Assembly (NCBI GenBank): GCA_002221725.1
Contig: NJFT01000229.1
Location: forward strand, 1 to 62,924
DNA length: 62,924 bases
Reading direction: 5' to 3'
Source of the DNA: Scedosporium boydii
Lineage: Eukaryota; Ascomycota; Sordariomycetes; Microascales; Microascaceae
Shown: positions 34,967 to 46,243 of the stretch, in pieces
Layout: every line of letters starts with the position of its first letter
Position numbering within the stretch: the stretch's first letter is position 1
The notes under the pieces: generated by a model
What the model was told of the DNA's origin: nothing
Database searches by the model: none
What the model saw: the letters and a program-made list of their open reading frames with translations, nothing else
Position numbers and translations under genes: made by a program

Positions 34967-37357
34967 ATGACCCTTTCTGATCGCCCACCACCACCGCCTC
35001 CGCCTCCACCTCCTCCCTCGTCGCAACAACAGGATCCGTCTCAGGACCCATCAAAGCCAACGACAGGTCGCAAACGGCCTTACAGGCCCAAGGTCAAGAC
35101 TGGTTGTACATCATGCAGGTGAGTTTATTGGACTCTTTACGCTTGATTTCCCCCTTATCTCTCTCCAGGTAGCACCCCCGTGGATGGATGGACAGGTCCC
35201 CTAGCTTGGTCCAACAAACCGCCTGTTGGTCGTTCACTTTCCCTTCACCAGTAACTTAGCAGCTCAGGCTAGGCTTTAAAGCCTATGCCAACAGCGCGCC
35301 CTTCTGGAGCATGGGGCCTGGGACAGGTCTAGGGCCGTGCCGGGTTTGGATCTTGAGAACCCATCTCCCCGTATTCGCTAGCCCTTCTAGGAAGCAAGAT
35401 CAGCCCTGTAGGCGGATCCCGGCTTCTCAACGGGCACTTGCACGAGTTTCTTTTTGATACTGTCCCCCTCCTTCACGCATCGCTTTTACTTCCAAATTTC
35501 GAGTAGATCGTCCCCCCCCCTCCCTGCATCGTGGGGGTGTCGATATCATCAGTTGTCTTTTTTAGGTCACCGTCTTAAAACATAATATTGACTCTTATAT
35601 GTAGGACACGGCGAGTTAAATGTGACGAGGGGAAGCCAAGTTGCCAACGGTGCATCAGCACCGGCAGGACCTGTGATGGCTACGAGGATCTGTTCCGACT
35701 GGTTCAATGGGCTCCGAACCAGACCCCGACCAGCTCTCAGCCGACCAAGGACAATGCGGCCAAGCCGGCATTTGCAGTAACATCATCAGCTCCTGTAGCA
35801 AGTACACCCACCGCGGGGTCTCAAAAGAGGAAGAGACAGGCTTCCCAGCAGCCACAGAAGCAGCAGCAGCACCAACAACAACAGCCATCTCTTGTGACCG
35901 TATCTGACCACCCCAGCTCTGTTGGTCCGTCTTTTAGCACAACTGAGACAAACAGGCAGCATCAGCCCGCCATCTTAACCGCCTCATCCACGCCATCATC
36001 AGCCAGCTTTTCTTCTCCTTCTCCCCCAGTCTCAAATGTATCATGGCCCGGGTCCGCCACCGTACCCTCGCCAAATCAGCCAAGGGGCTTTTCGCAAACC
36101 TTGGCATCTCGCCCAGCAGCGGTCTACAGCCCCTCGGTCTCGCCAATACCGGGGCGCTCTCCCCAACTGCCCCCTGAATATATTCACGGAGGAGCAGGCG
36201 TAATACCTACAGTACCAGTACCTCCCGCCCATCATCCCCCTCCTCCCCATGGCCATGGTTCTGTCGCCCCGCGGCGTGGTGGCAGCAGAGGTTACCCTCC
36301 CCGGGCGCTACCTCGTGGACAGCAAGCCGGTCCGTCATCAGCAGCAATGCCCAGTCTACCTCCGTCCACGGCGGTCCCGCCAATACCTCCTTCGCAGCAA
36401 CCGCCGCCGCCGCCGCCCAAGTTAACGGCAGAGGACATCGCTGCGCTCGCGGCCCGATTCACAAACAAACCCATCTCCGAAGGCTACGAAGTCGAAGCGC
36501 GAACAACGCTCGAATTCAGCGCCTCCGAGCCCGCCGTGCGCCATGCCCTCCGCGCCCTCGAATCCCTCTACAAAACCCTCGAAGACCACGGCCACGAGTT
36601 CCCCCACGGCCGCCTAGCCGTGCCGACGGTCTACCACGGCCTGCAAGAATACAACAATGCCATCGTCAACCTCGCCAACAAGCTCGCCGTCATGGACCGG
36701 CGATCCTGCGAGGTCGCCCTCGTCTGCTGCAGGCTGTTCATCAGCATCGGTACCATCACGCGCGACTACACGCCCGTGGCGGAGCACTACATCCGTGGCA
36801 TGCGAATCATGCACGAGGCCGCCACGCGACCCTATCTCGACGCCTGGGGCAACGTCATACCCACGCAAAACGGCGAGTTTCCCAAGATCGACGTCTTCAT
36901 GATCAAGATCTTCATGTCGCCCGACCGCATGGCCCCCGCGTGTAAAGCAGCCGCTCTGGCCGTTAAGAATCGGAAGAGGCTCCCCGCGCAGGAGTGGATG
37001 CAGCTCGTGCGGTTTGCGCGGAACGAGGTGCGCGCCGCGAGGGTCAAGGCGAAGTTGGTCGTCATTAGCAAGCTCGCGCTGCAGCACTTTGATAACGTGT
37101 CGAGATTGCGTCCGGGAGCCGATTCGTCCAAGGTACGCGCCGAGAAGGAGGTGTTGTTGACTATGCTGAACGATTTGGAGCTGGATGGGAGGGATGGGCC
37201 GAGGGATTTGGGGGCGTATCACGGGAGGTTCCATTTCTTGTATCATTCAGCGCTGAAGATTGCCGTGACGCTGTCATTGTGGGCGCCGACCCACGATATC
37301 AGCGAGTTGCAGCCGGTGTTTCAACGGGTTGGCGCTGTATCGGGGTGCCTCATCTAG
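34967..37357 (+). CDS. Zn2Cys6 transcription factor
   Basis: Two exons, 34967-35118 and 35605-37357, with an unusually long 486-nt intron; 634 aa. The ATG at 34967 begins MTLSDR followed by a run of eleven prolines. The intron splits the zinc cluster inside an Arg codon: KTGCTSCR joined to TRRVKCDEGKPSCQRCISTGRTCDGY restores all six cysteines in Cx2Cx6C...Cx2Cx6C spacing. Without exon 1 the protein would lack the first two cysteines. Residues of roughly 75-325 are Gln-, Pro- and Ser-rich and low in complexity. The C-terminal half (FTNKPISEGYEVEARTTLEF onward) is helical and conserved-looking, with no named domain beyond a fungal regulator core. Target genes are unknown. Confidence 0.9.
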
Positions 37358-37503
37358 AATTTGGGTAGAGTCAATATGACTTGGGGGAGGTTCCGGGATG
37401 AGCTTGCGATGTGCGATTTTGGTTCAAATATTTGAGATTTTTTTGGTGTCTGTTAGGGGTTTTATGTCGAGACGATTTTAACGTTCCTCTCTTCTTTTCT
37501 TCT

Positions 37504-37552
<49 letters not shown>

Positions 37553-37823
37553 TTCTTAGTATTAAACTAGGTGTTATGGGAGTTTAACGAAGTAGAGGAA
37601 TAAATAATACAGAATCGAGATTTATCGAGACTTCAAGATAGAGATCGGATGTAATTTCTCAAACTGAAGTGATATATCCTATAGAAAGTGAAAGATCTGG
37701 TGAGAAGTTGGCGAAACACAAGTCTTCAGGTCGAAAATCGTGAAGAATATCGCTCAATATTAACGTCAAACATCACAACTAGATCAGAATGTACTTCTAG
37801 ACAAAACCCTTCACTCCGTCCAT
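37358..37823. other. convergent intergenic region
   Basis: 466 nt between the stops of the second regulator (plus) and the amidase (minus). Contains the 45-nt poly(T) run, no other feature. Confidence 0.65.
37506..37550. repeat. 45-nt poly(T) run
   Basis: Uninterrupted run of 45 T, about 150 nt after the stop codon of the Zn2Cys6 gene on the same strand. Its length makes it prone to length variation or assembly error. Confidence 0.85.
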
Positions 37824-40005
37824 CTAAAGTTCCTTAGCAAAAACCCCCAATTGACCAGCCGACACATCGTTCTTTAGGATTCGTTTCGAGGTGGCGCAGT
37901 TCGTGCTCCTGCGAGGTTTCTCGCAGGCTTCTCTCCCAATACAATGTTCCAGCTCGGTCCTGGGCAGAATCAACGGATCCCTTGTGCGTCTAATATTAGT
38001 TCTTTGCTCGTACGCGTAGGCAAGGCCGAAGAGCTTCGCCTCGCTGAATCGTGAGCCAAGGAAGGATAAACCGATGCTATGACCGTATAATTAGCCTTTT
38101 TCAATGAACCGATGTGTAAATAGTAAGAAAGAAGAGAAGAGATGAAAGGCAAACATACGGAAGACCTGGTCCCTGAGTCGTCATTCCCCTCTCATTCTTC
38201 ACCACCTCAGCATCCTCAGGATAAAATCCCATCGGCACCGAAACCGCCGGCGCCGCAGCAAACGCCGCAAACAAACTCGCCAAGGAGGTTGGCAAAATCA
38301 CAGCATCCAATTCATGCTCCTCGATAGCGCCCAATAGACCTCCCTCTTCGCCATAGCTCCGAAACAGCTCAAGATCCTCCTCAAAGCGCGGATCGGTGTT
38401 ATCATAGCCCATCTCGTCGAGAGCAACGTCCCAAGTGGCCGTATTACGGTCGGGATACTCCTCGGCGGGCGTCGAATGCGTAAATTCACGGATATCAGCG
38501 AGGGAGTGCACATCCGCGGGGTTCTCGGTAAGTTGAGAGAGATAGGCGGCGAGGTTCGTCACGAAGTCGGCATTAAGGACGCGACTCTCGAGGTCGAAGT
38601 CGAACGTTTCGGGGTCTTCAAAAGCGGAGAAGTTGGAGCTCACGATAGTGGCACCAGCAATGCGGAGGACGTCGAACGCGACGTAGAATGCCTTACCTTC
38701 CGGACGGTCCGGGTTAGCGATGCCGAAGATTTCGAGAATATTGCTGGGGATACCGAGGCGTGTGCCCGAGAGCGCGTCCTTGTCGAGGAAGGAGAGATAG
38801 TCCGGGGTCGCGCCGTCGTCGGGGATTGAGGATGTGTAGTTGTCGTTCTCGTCAGGGCCGGCAATGGCTTGGAGAATGTAGGCGGCGTCTGTGACCGTGC
38901 GGGCCATGGGGCCAATGGTGTCTTGGTGTTCGCTGATGGGGATGACGAGGTCTCGGGAGGTTAGGCCGATGGTGGGCTTGAATCCGACGATGTTATTTCT
39001 TTGGGAGGGAGATATGATGGAGCCGTCCGTCTAGAAAAGGAAGTTTAGCTTTTTGTATCACAAGACCTGCTTGCCTCTATGTATATTCCTTTTCCTTTCC
39101 TTACCTCCGTACCGATACAAGCAACAGCCAAGCCCAAGTCCGACGCAACGCCACAGCCACTCGAGCTACCACTGGGATCTTGGGCTTCGAGATAAGCACC
39201 GAGGACTTGACCACCGTCGGCCGACCAACCGTTCGTGCCGTTGTCGGATCGGAAATTGGCCCATTGGCTTAGGTTGGCTTTCCCCAGGATAATAGCCCCG
39301 GCTTCCCTAAGTTTCTTTGCAATGAAGGAGTCGCGGGGGACCTTGGCGCCTTTGAGGGCAAGTGAGCCGGCTGGAAGAATTTCAATGAGATTAAGTTATC
39401 ATTATCAAGAAGGGAAGTTTGGTTTAGTTCATACCGGTGTTGTTCATCTTGTCTGCGGTGGCAATGTTGTTCTTGATGAGAATAGGAAGTCCATGGAGAG
39501 GCCTACCCCAAGAGCGAACAAGTTAGAACCGTGATGGATATACCTAACAAGCGGCGGAATGGGGTTTATATTACCCTCGAATCTCGCCGGCCTCTCGTTC
39601 AGCGTCGAGAGCAGCTGCGATCCCCAACGCGTCGGGATTAATCTCTGTGACAGCGCGAAGCCGGGGATTGACCTCTTCGATCCTCGCAACGTATGCCTAC
39701 GCGTCCATAAATCAACTTAGCAAACAAGCCCTTTTAATACGCTTCTAACTATAACTTGTTCGAACTTACCTTCACTAGATCTACACTGGTAAAGAACCCC
39801 TGCTCGAGGCCCTGGGATAGGTCATCTATCGACACGTCTCGGAGACTAGGCAACGAGCGCTCTTCCTCATCTGCTGTCCAGTTAAATTCTATCCCGGAAC
39901 AGCATCAAGTTGAGGTAATACGAAATTACCTTGGCATACAGCGGCACCGGAAAGGCCCCAGAGAGCGAGCGTTCCCCGAAGGCAGAGCTTGCGAAACGAC
40001 ACCAT
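37824..40005 (-). CDS. secreted amidase (amidase-signature family)
   Basis: Seven minus-strand exons: 39930-40005, 39770-39870, 39575-39696, 39435-39502, 39105-39370, 38159-39030, 37824-38076; 585 aa, all phases consistent. The N-terminus MVSFRKLCLRGTLALWGLSGAAVC is a signal peptide. The family uses a Lys-cisSer-Ser triad to hydrolyse amides. Lys lies in LPILIKNN (about 110), the cis-Ser in DPSGSSSGCG (about 192) and the nucleophile in GTETDGSIISP (about 215). Flanking signature blocks GAIILGKANLSQWANFRS and RNNIVGFKPTIGL are present. The last intron joins GPGLP to IGLSFLGSRFSEAKLFGLAYAYEQRT, typical of the family end. The tail then adds a Cys- and Lys/Arg-rich extension of about 50 residues. 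Substrate unknown. Most fungal relatives are annotated as GatA-like or fatty-amide-hydrolase-like, but the leader peptide makes a mitochondrial GatA role unlikely. Confidence 0.93.
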
Positions 40006-40777
40006 CGTCGGGCTCTCGTATTACAAGGTATCAATACTCTTGCCACTTCAACTATCGCGGATTTTCAGTATGAAGCGATCCGATGTTAACCCTTTGATGT
40101 TTTAGTTAGCCTTAGGTTCTCATCGCCTCACTTCTTGCCCGGAAAGCTGCCCCGGACTTTATGCTTCCTGCTTTGCAAAGTAATGACAGTACAGGCGCAG
40201 GTGTTGAGAGATGCTGGGAGGAAATTGGCTGAGGATCATAAAATAATTGGGGAAGATGGGGGTTCAATCCAATGCGGGTTATCTGCGCTCTTTATACGAA
40301 GGTGAGAGGATCGAGTACATTGCGCGTTATCACCACGGAAAAGGGCAATCCTTCTCGAAGCGGTCGGCGTTTTCCCAATGTTCCGTCCCTTGATACAATC
40401 CCCGATATTGACAAGGACCGAACTAGGAATTCGGCGGTGACTTGGAAGTCTATGTCAACATCGCCGGCCCCGACTCGGCTCCGACTGAGCGTCTATGAGT
40501 CACCCCCCGAAGAAATCTCCTGTTACGTATGAATCTAAATCTCGAAAATTCCGAGTTCTCCATCTTGATACTATTATGGAAGCCGTTCAACATGGTTATA
40601 ACTGCCCGTTTCCTGCTCGGGCATACGTTTCCCCCATGCAATGCGACACACCGGCAAAAGTGTCTCCACCCGCGACCACGTTTTCTCTCGGGCGGGGTCG
40701 AGTATACAACGGGTATTATATTATCATATTATAGAATCTAAATGTTGGAAAAAAAGGAAACAGAGCGGACCTTGACC
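40006..40777. other. intergenic region upstream of the amidase
   Basis: Holds the amidase promoter and the 3' untranslated region of the LDAH-like gene, both on the minus strand. No gene is seen. A TATA-like site is listed separately. Confidence 0.6.
40290..40296 (-). promoter_or_regulatory. TATA-like box, amidase
   Basis: TATAAAG on the minus strand, about 285 nt before the amidase start codon. Motif and orientation fit, but the distance is long, so the assignment is tentative. Confidence 0.3.
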
Positions 40778-41981
40778 CTACCTGATTATGGTACCTGCAA
40801 GCACCTTTGCCTCGTCCAGGATGCGCGTTTCTCGCTCCTTATCTGGGTCGTATGAGGCAAAGCTCTCTTGGATCTGGTTGAGCCAAGTCACCACCCGATC
40901 AGCAACCACGAGATTGCCCACTAAGTGAGCTTCATTAGCATGGACATCCATGGGTGGATAAAAAAAAAATTAAGAAGAATATGAGCAAGAAATTGTGACC
41001 GTAAGACTTACTTTCTCTCGTGCAAAAAGCGTGAGGAACATTGCCCTCTTGATCCACCACAATCTCTGTCCTCCCCTTCTTATGCTCCGGCCCATCCCTA
41101 TTCGCATGCGTCTCCAGCTTCTGGATAAACTCATCCCTAACGTCGTTGGCAACCCAGTGATCCTCCTTAGCAAAGAAGAACATAAACTTTGGCAGCTGGT
41201 GCCTATGCTCCTCAGCATCGCGGAACACCTCCCAGAGCTCCTCGTCCCACCTATCGTCCGAAATAGTCGCCATCTCATCCTTGCCCATGTGAAGACCCTG
41301 CCAGATGCCGTCCCGGCTCCTGAGGAACTCGACCGTTATGCGAGCCGCCTCGGGCGTGAAGCCCATCAACTTCCGACACACGAAACGCAAGAGGGCGTTA
41401 GGGAATGGTAACAGCAAGGCCTTTGCCAAGTGGTGGACGTTCCTGCCCAGAAATGAGTACTCATTGAGAGCGTTTAACCGCTTACCGCTGGGCGATTTCG
41501 CAATATGCGTGACCGTGGGAAAGAGGAGGATGCCATGGTACAACTTCAGATGGCGAGCCAGCGAAGGGTTGTGGTGATGGCGGTGGAAGATTTCGAGCGT
41601 GATGTACGCGCCGACGGAATGGCCGGCTATCACCACAAAGTCGTAGGGCTTGCCGTTCTCTCCTGGCCGCGCCGAGTCCTCTATCCTCCGCTCCGCTACG
41701 TTCGCGTAGGCCTTGAGGATCTGCTCCTCTAAGCTGTAAGGAGGGCAGCTGTTCGTGAAGGGCACGTGGTCATCATCGTGGAAGCCGTAGAGACTCCTGC
41801 CGTAGATGTCGTAGGCGACCTCGCGTTGCGATCGGTCCAGGAGGACGCGCAGGAATCTGAGGAAGCTGCTGTAATATTCTATGAGGCCTGGGTTTCCTGG
41901 GACGAAGTAGACGAGGGCGTGGGCCCAGGGTTTGTGAGGCGGCCGAGCTGCCGGGAGGAAGATGGAGTGGTCTGGATTCAT
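40778..41981 (-). CDS. lipid droplet-associated hydrolase (LDAH/DUF2305 family)
   Basis: Two minus-strand exons, 41012-41981 and 40778-40920, with a 91-nt intron; 370 aa. The family is an alpha/beta-hydrolase on lipid droplets, thought to act on sterol or acyl esters. Family marks are YFVPGNPGLIEYY (residues 25-37), the nucleophile elbow GHSVGAY (Ser about 122), FFFAKEDHWV with the likely acidic residue, and VPHAFC with the likely catalytic His. The His is at the end of exon 1. Splicing there adds a helical tail (MGNLVVADRVVTWLNQIQES...) ending AKVLAGTIIR. Reading through the intron would instead give a short hydrophobic tail, SYGHNFLLIFFLI, which I reject. The ATG at 41981 was chosen because the frame has no earlier ATG. 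It starts just before the conserved block. Confidence 0.87.
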
Positions 41982-42741
41982 GGTGAACGCCGAGATGAGG
42001 ATGGTGAGGATGAGAAGGTGCACTTGAGACTCTGCGCCAAACTAGTGCAGAGCGTTCGGGCTTCTCCCGCAGGATAAACCTGTCGCCGTAAGAAAATGAG
42101 AGAATAGTAAAAAAATATCCAAAACCAGGGTCTAAAGGTCCGTCCTCATGAGCACTGAGACGGACTGATTGACCGAAGATCCCGTTCTGAAGCTCAACTC
42201 CAGGACCATCAATTCACGGCCGGTTTTCTAAATGTCCCCGAATTGCACGAAAAAGAGCTAATTATGTCTTCAAACTAAACATAAGAGGGGACGAAAAATG
42301 GCAAGGACGCAAAATATCAAGATCGACCCCTTTGAATTCCTGCCTGCTTGGCAACAGTCGGTGACATTCACAAACACGGGGCTGATTGAGATCGCGAGAT
42401 CCCGAAATACGGGATCCACATAATATCGGTTACAAAAGTATTGTGCTTGGCACAATAAAGAATATATATATCGGGGTATTCGAAATACAGCGAAACTGCC
42501 CCGCCATCCACCTTCCTGCTTCAACTCGACCCCTCCATGATTACGGCACGTTGAAGTTATCACCAACCCCATTTGTCATTTGTGCAATTCCGACATCGCC
42601 TGAGGATAATTCATGAAATTGCTGGTCTCTCGCTGAATCCGTCACTCCTTCGACTCCCGGCACCAATTCTGTCCCTCTTCAATCTCTCTCTCCCTATAGA
42701 GACTTTGTCTAAGACACGCCCTCGCGACACACTTCGCAACC
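41982..42741. other. divergent promoter region, LDAH / ARMT1
   Basis: 760 nt shared by two genes transcribed outward. It has a foldback at 42138-42165. The sequence just before 42742 is pyrimidine-rich. No additional gene is seen. Confidence 0.6.
42138..42165. repeat. 28-nt foldback in the divergent promoter
   Basis: GTCCGT plus CTCA pairs with TGAG plus ACGGAC: ten pairs with a single bulged C (42144) around the seven-base loop TGAGCAC. Lies about 160 nt upstream of the LDAH-like start, so it could form in its leader RNA or serve as a binding site. Confidence 0.5.
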
Positions 42742-44520
42742 ATGGCCCTTGACGCAGGAAAACGTAAGCTGGATGCTGTTCTTCGAGTCGGGGGATGAAC
42801 CATATCTGACATCGCATATAGCCACATACTCTACGGGCGATAAGACCTCCTTTGCCTGGATCACTGCGCGCGAGCGATGGCCCATCATCATCGTCAGTGC
42901 CCCTCCCTCTCCCCGATTTCGGTGCGCCGACTTGTCGCATCGCTAACATCCGGCTCTCCACGGCAGACAAGCGCCATTGACGATGTCTACCGATCCGTCC
43001 ACGCTGCTACGGACCCGGAGGCCGTACAGGAAGGCAAGAAGATCCTTGAATCTCTTGCCAGTCTCAAATACGAGATTCAGCACGACCGCCAGCTAACGTA
43101 CGCGACGCTCGACTCTCTCCTTCTTCTCATTGACTCTTGACTAACAAGAGTACGCAAAAAAGCCCCATTGAGGATGATGGGTACCCAGATGTGTCTCTCT
43201 ACAACGATGAATTGGCCAAACTTGGTCCCCCCACCTGGCTCAATGTCTCTTGGCTCTACTCCGAGTGCTACCTCTTCAGGTAAAACAACCCGCGCGATCC
43301 GCTCCCTTATTTTCCACCTCTAGTCAACACGCAGACTAATCAAGCCCAAGCTCAGGCGCATAAGCACATACTTCACGAAAACCACCCACTGGAAGACCTA
43401 CGACCTCTTCGCCCGCCAAAAGATCAAGACCTTCCGCTCCTCCCGCCCCGCCGTGCTCGAGCTCGCCGCGCGCTACCGAGAACTAGCCACCCAGCTCCAG
43501 AGCGGCGACCACATCCCTGACGAGGCTGAGAAGCTCATGTTCACCGAGATGTGCGAGGTCTGCCTTTGGGGTAACGCCACGGACCTGTCGCTCCTGACGA
43601 CACTTACCTACGAGGACATCCAGAAGCTGCAGGGCGCCAAAGCGCGCAAGGAATCCGAGAAGAACATTCTCGTTAACGATACGGCAACGGCGTTCGAGCT
43701 CCTTAAAAAGGCCAAGGCTGAAGGAAAGGCCGAGCGCAGGGTCGACATTGTCCTTGACAATGCTGGGTTCGAACTCTACGTCGACCTCATCCTTGCGGGG
43801 TACCTCTTGTCCTCAGGCCTTGCAACCCACATCGTCCTCCACCCTAAGTCCATCCCGTGGTTCGTGTCCGACGTGCTCCCCAGCGACTTTGCTCACCTCC
43901 TGAGCTCCCTCGCCAACCCCAAGCCGTTCTACGAGACTCCCTCGGATGATGAGAGCTTGCAGGGTAAGACGCCGGCCCCTCTGGCTGATGCCGATGCCGA
44001 GAACCTTGCCTTTTTGTTCCAGCAGTGGAGCCGGTTCCATGCGGAGGGGCAGGTTATCCTGCGTCCGAACAGGTTCTGGACGCACGCGGGGAGTTTTTGG
44101 AGGATGCCTTCGGAAGCGAAGGATCTATTTGAGGATTTGAAGGCGAGTGAGCTTGTTATTTTCAAGGGTGACTTGAACTACCGAAAGCTCACAGCAGATG
44201 TAAGTGTTCTCCCTCTGTCTTATCTGCACAAAAAGAAAAGGGAAAAAAAGGAGAATATCCTGTATTCTAACATTGATCTCCTTATCCAGACCGATTGGGA
44301 CCCGACTACACCGTTCACCACCGCCCTCGGCCCACTTGGTCCTGGCTCCGGTATCAACGTCCTCTCCCTACGCACCTGCAAGGCTGACGTCGTCGTTGGT
44401 CTTGAGCCGGGCGTGGACGAGAAGCTTAGGGCCCTGGAGGGCGGGGGCAGAGATACCGGTGCGAGAAAGTGGGCGTGGAATGGCAAGTGGGCCGTGATTT
44501 CGTTTTCTCCTCGGGAGTGA
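42742..44520 (+). CDS. ARMT1-type damage-control phosphatase (DUF89)
   Basis: Six exons: 42742-42763, 42822-42892, 42967-43097, 43151-43279, 43356-44199, 44290-44520; 475 aa, all phases consistent. The DUF89 family (human ARMT1, yeast YMR027W) is a metal-dependent phosphatase acting on sugar phosphates such as fructose-1-phosphate. A protein carboxyl methyltransferase activity was also claimed for the human protein. Signature blocks are YSTGDKTSFAWITARERWPIII near the start, VDIVLDNAGFELYVDL (the metal/phosphate Asp-Asn motif), IFKGDLNYRKLTAD and a terminal KWAVISFSPRE. The last junction, LTAD-TDWDPTTPF, removes a 90-nt intron that stays open in frame, so an unspliced model would carry 30 spurious residues there (the end of SVLPLSYLHKKKREKKENIL and beyond). 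Exon 1 has only 22 coding nt. The second intron uses the less common donor GTCAGT. Confidence 0.93.
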
Positions 44521-44944
44521 AAAGGGGGGCTTTGATGTTTGCGCATTTTGATAGACAGATCTTGTTTTACACATACATTGAAACTACAAGATCTTATTGA
44601 GAAACCCTCGCAGAAGGCTCTTTGTCTCGATGAGGCACAGCATGGCCGAGAGCATCTGCTACGATGGTTCGCGTAACTTGTTTCATGCCCACGGATTTGC
44701 TTGTTTTCACACGTTCCAGATGAGTATAAAATTGCTTTGATGAATGGATGACAGACGACTGACTCGAGCACCGTCCATGCTCATAACCGAATCCAAAATC
44801 AAACCGTAACGCAATGCGAAAGAAATCGCTAACAAGCTAAGAGACTACGTTTGTACTCTCGAAGAAATGCAATTCCCAAACCCCAGAACTCCAATCCAGA
44901 TGCTTGCCGAAAACCGCCCTCTCCCGCGTCGCCACCAGACCCCA
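44521..44944. other. convergent intergenic region
   Basis: 424 nt between two stops. It presumably holds both 3' untranslated regions; nothing else is seen. Confidence 0.6.
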
Positions 44945-46243
44945 TCAAACAGTCCCCTCGTCCCACCGAACCCACCTCCGAATAACCTCATCCACAACCC
45001 TCACCTCCCCCCTAGAAGCCCCAACCTTGAACCACTCTCTATGCTCCTTCCCACAGGCTGCACACGTCCCCAACTCGGCCCTCAGCCCCATCCCCTGCAG
45101 CTCGAGATGGACCAACCTCTCGACCTTCCTTACATGCGGCGTCATCCTCGGCCCGCTCACCTCGGGTCTCAGCGTATGATGGTTACCCGCCGCTGCCGCA
45201 CCGCGCTCCGAGCCAGGAATGTAAGGATAGAAACGGAGGACTTCAACGTCGTAGTCGCACTGCCGAGACCACTGATTCATGCGTCGCTGGACATTAGCAG
45301 CCCGCCCAATCTTAAGAAGCATCGTCGCCTTCCCACCCCCATTCCCCGCCGCCGGGTTCTTATAATACGAAGAAACGGCATCACTCGCCCGCCGGCTCCG
45401 CGGCGATCCCGAACTCGCGGCCGCAGCCGACGGAGGCGCAAGGAACTGCCTCGCCGCGTTCACAGGCGCCGGCTTTTTGGCCGATGCGGGCGTCATCCAG
45501 AACATGTAGATGTACCCCGGTTCCTCGGACTCGACGAAGGGTCTTGCGAGCTCGGCCATGAGGAGGGATGCTGTTTGCGGATCGGTCGAGGGGGGGATGT
45601 AGGAGAGGTAATTCCCTGCTTGGTTCTTTCCGGATGATTTTCCTTTGCCGTTCAATGGTGATGAATTCGGTCCGTAGGATATTCTCACGGGGGTCGATGA
45701 CGTTGCATCAGCCCCCGGACGTGTTTTCGTCGGCGTAGTAGGTGGAACGCTTGCGACTTGCTGCACCTTTTGCGCTGGGCGAGGTTGAGGTCTCGATGGC
45801 CTGGGAACCTCTTCAATGGGAATCGTAAAGCAAAAACAACAGAGCAACGTCCTCGTCCCGCTCGTCTTCTTCTTACTCTTCCTCCGCCTCTGCTTCCCAC
45901 CAACCTTCGAATCCACGCCCATAAGCCCCAATCTATCCGCCAAGGTATCAATACTCGTCCTCTTCCCTCCTTCGGCCACCGAACCACCACCACCACCACT
46001 CTTCCCGGGTGAAGGACTGCTCTGATGCGCCGCCTGCTCCTTGTGCTGCCAACAATACATTTCCTCCGTTATGGCGTTGTTCTTCTTCTTAGAGTGCTTG
46101 GAGGCGGGGGAGCCGGCGTTAGAGGCTGCGAGGGGACGGCGGCAGGGTTTGCCGTTGGAGGTTATGCCGCGACATGTTGTCTCGGCGGGGAGGGAGTCGT
46201 TGCGGGAAAGGTATGATTCCGGGGTGTTGGGTATGAATGGCAT
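44945..46243 (-). CDS. T5orf172/DUF1766-domain protein (Mug113-like)
   Basis: Intronless, 432 aa. The C-terminal half fits the T5orf172 domain, a GIY-YIG-like fold found in phage proteins and in fungal proteins such as fission yeast meiotic Mug113. Marks are GYIYMFWMTPAS (about 245-256), LLKIGRAANVQRRMNQW (about 310-326), the helix VRKVERLVHLELQGMGL, and CAACGKEHREWF. The last combines a CxxC...H pair, a possible metal site, with the EWF end of the domain. The N-terminus has a second Cys/His motif, CRGITSNGKPCRR ... CWQH, often seen ahead of this domain. Between them lies a basic, Ser/Lys/Pro-rich linker. It possibly acts on or binds DNA, but activity is not established for fungal members. 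The start is the ATG at 46243. Confidence 0.85.
   Translation of the reverse strand: MPFIPNTPESYLSRNDSLPAETTCRGITSNGKPCRRPLAASNAGSPASKHSKKKNNAITEEMYCWQHKEQAAHQSSPSPGKSGGGGGSVAEGGKRTSIDTLADRLGLMGVDSKVGGKQRRRKSKKKTSGTRTLLCCFCFTIPIEEVPRPSRPQPRPAQKVQQVASVPPTTPTKTRPGADATSSTPVRISYGPNSSPLNGKGKSSGKNQAGNYLSYIPPSTDPQTASLLMAELARPFVESEEPGYIYMFWMTPASAKKPAPVNAARQFLAPPSAAAASSGSPRSRRASDAVSSYYKNPAAGNGGGKATMLLKIGRAANVQRRMNQWSRQCDYDVEVLRFYPYIPGSERGAAAAGNHHTLRPEVSGPRMTPHVRKVERLVHLELQGMGLRAELGTCAACGKEHREWFKVGASRGEVRVVDEVIRRWVRWDEGTV

Noticed and set aside
40935..41011. Hydrophobic C-terminal tail of the LDAH-like protein if the frame is read through
   Set aside because: A consensus GTAAGT donor right after HAFCTRE and an acceptor at 40921 give an in-phase helical tail. 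The hydrophobic tail is translated intron.
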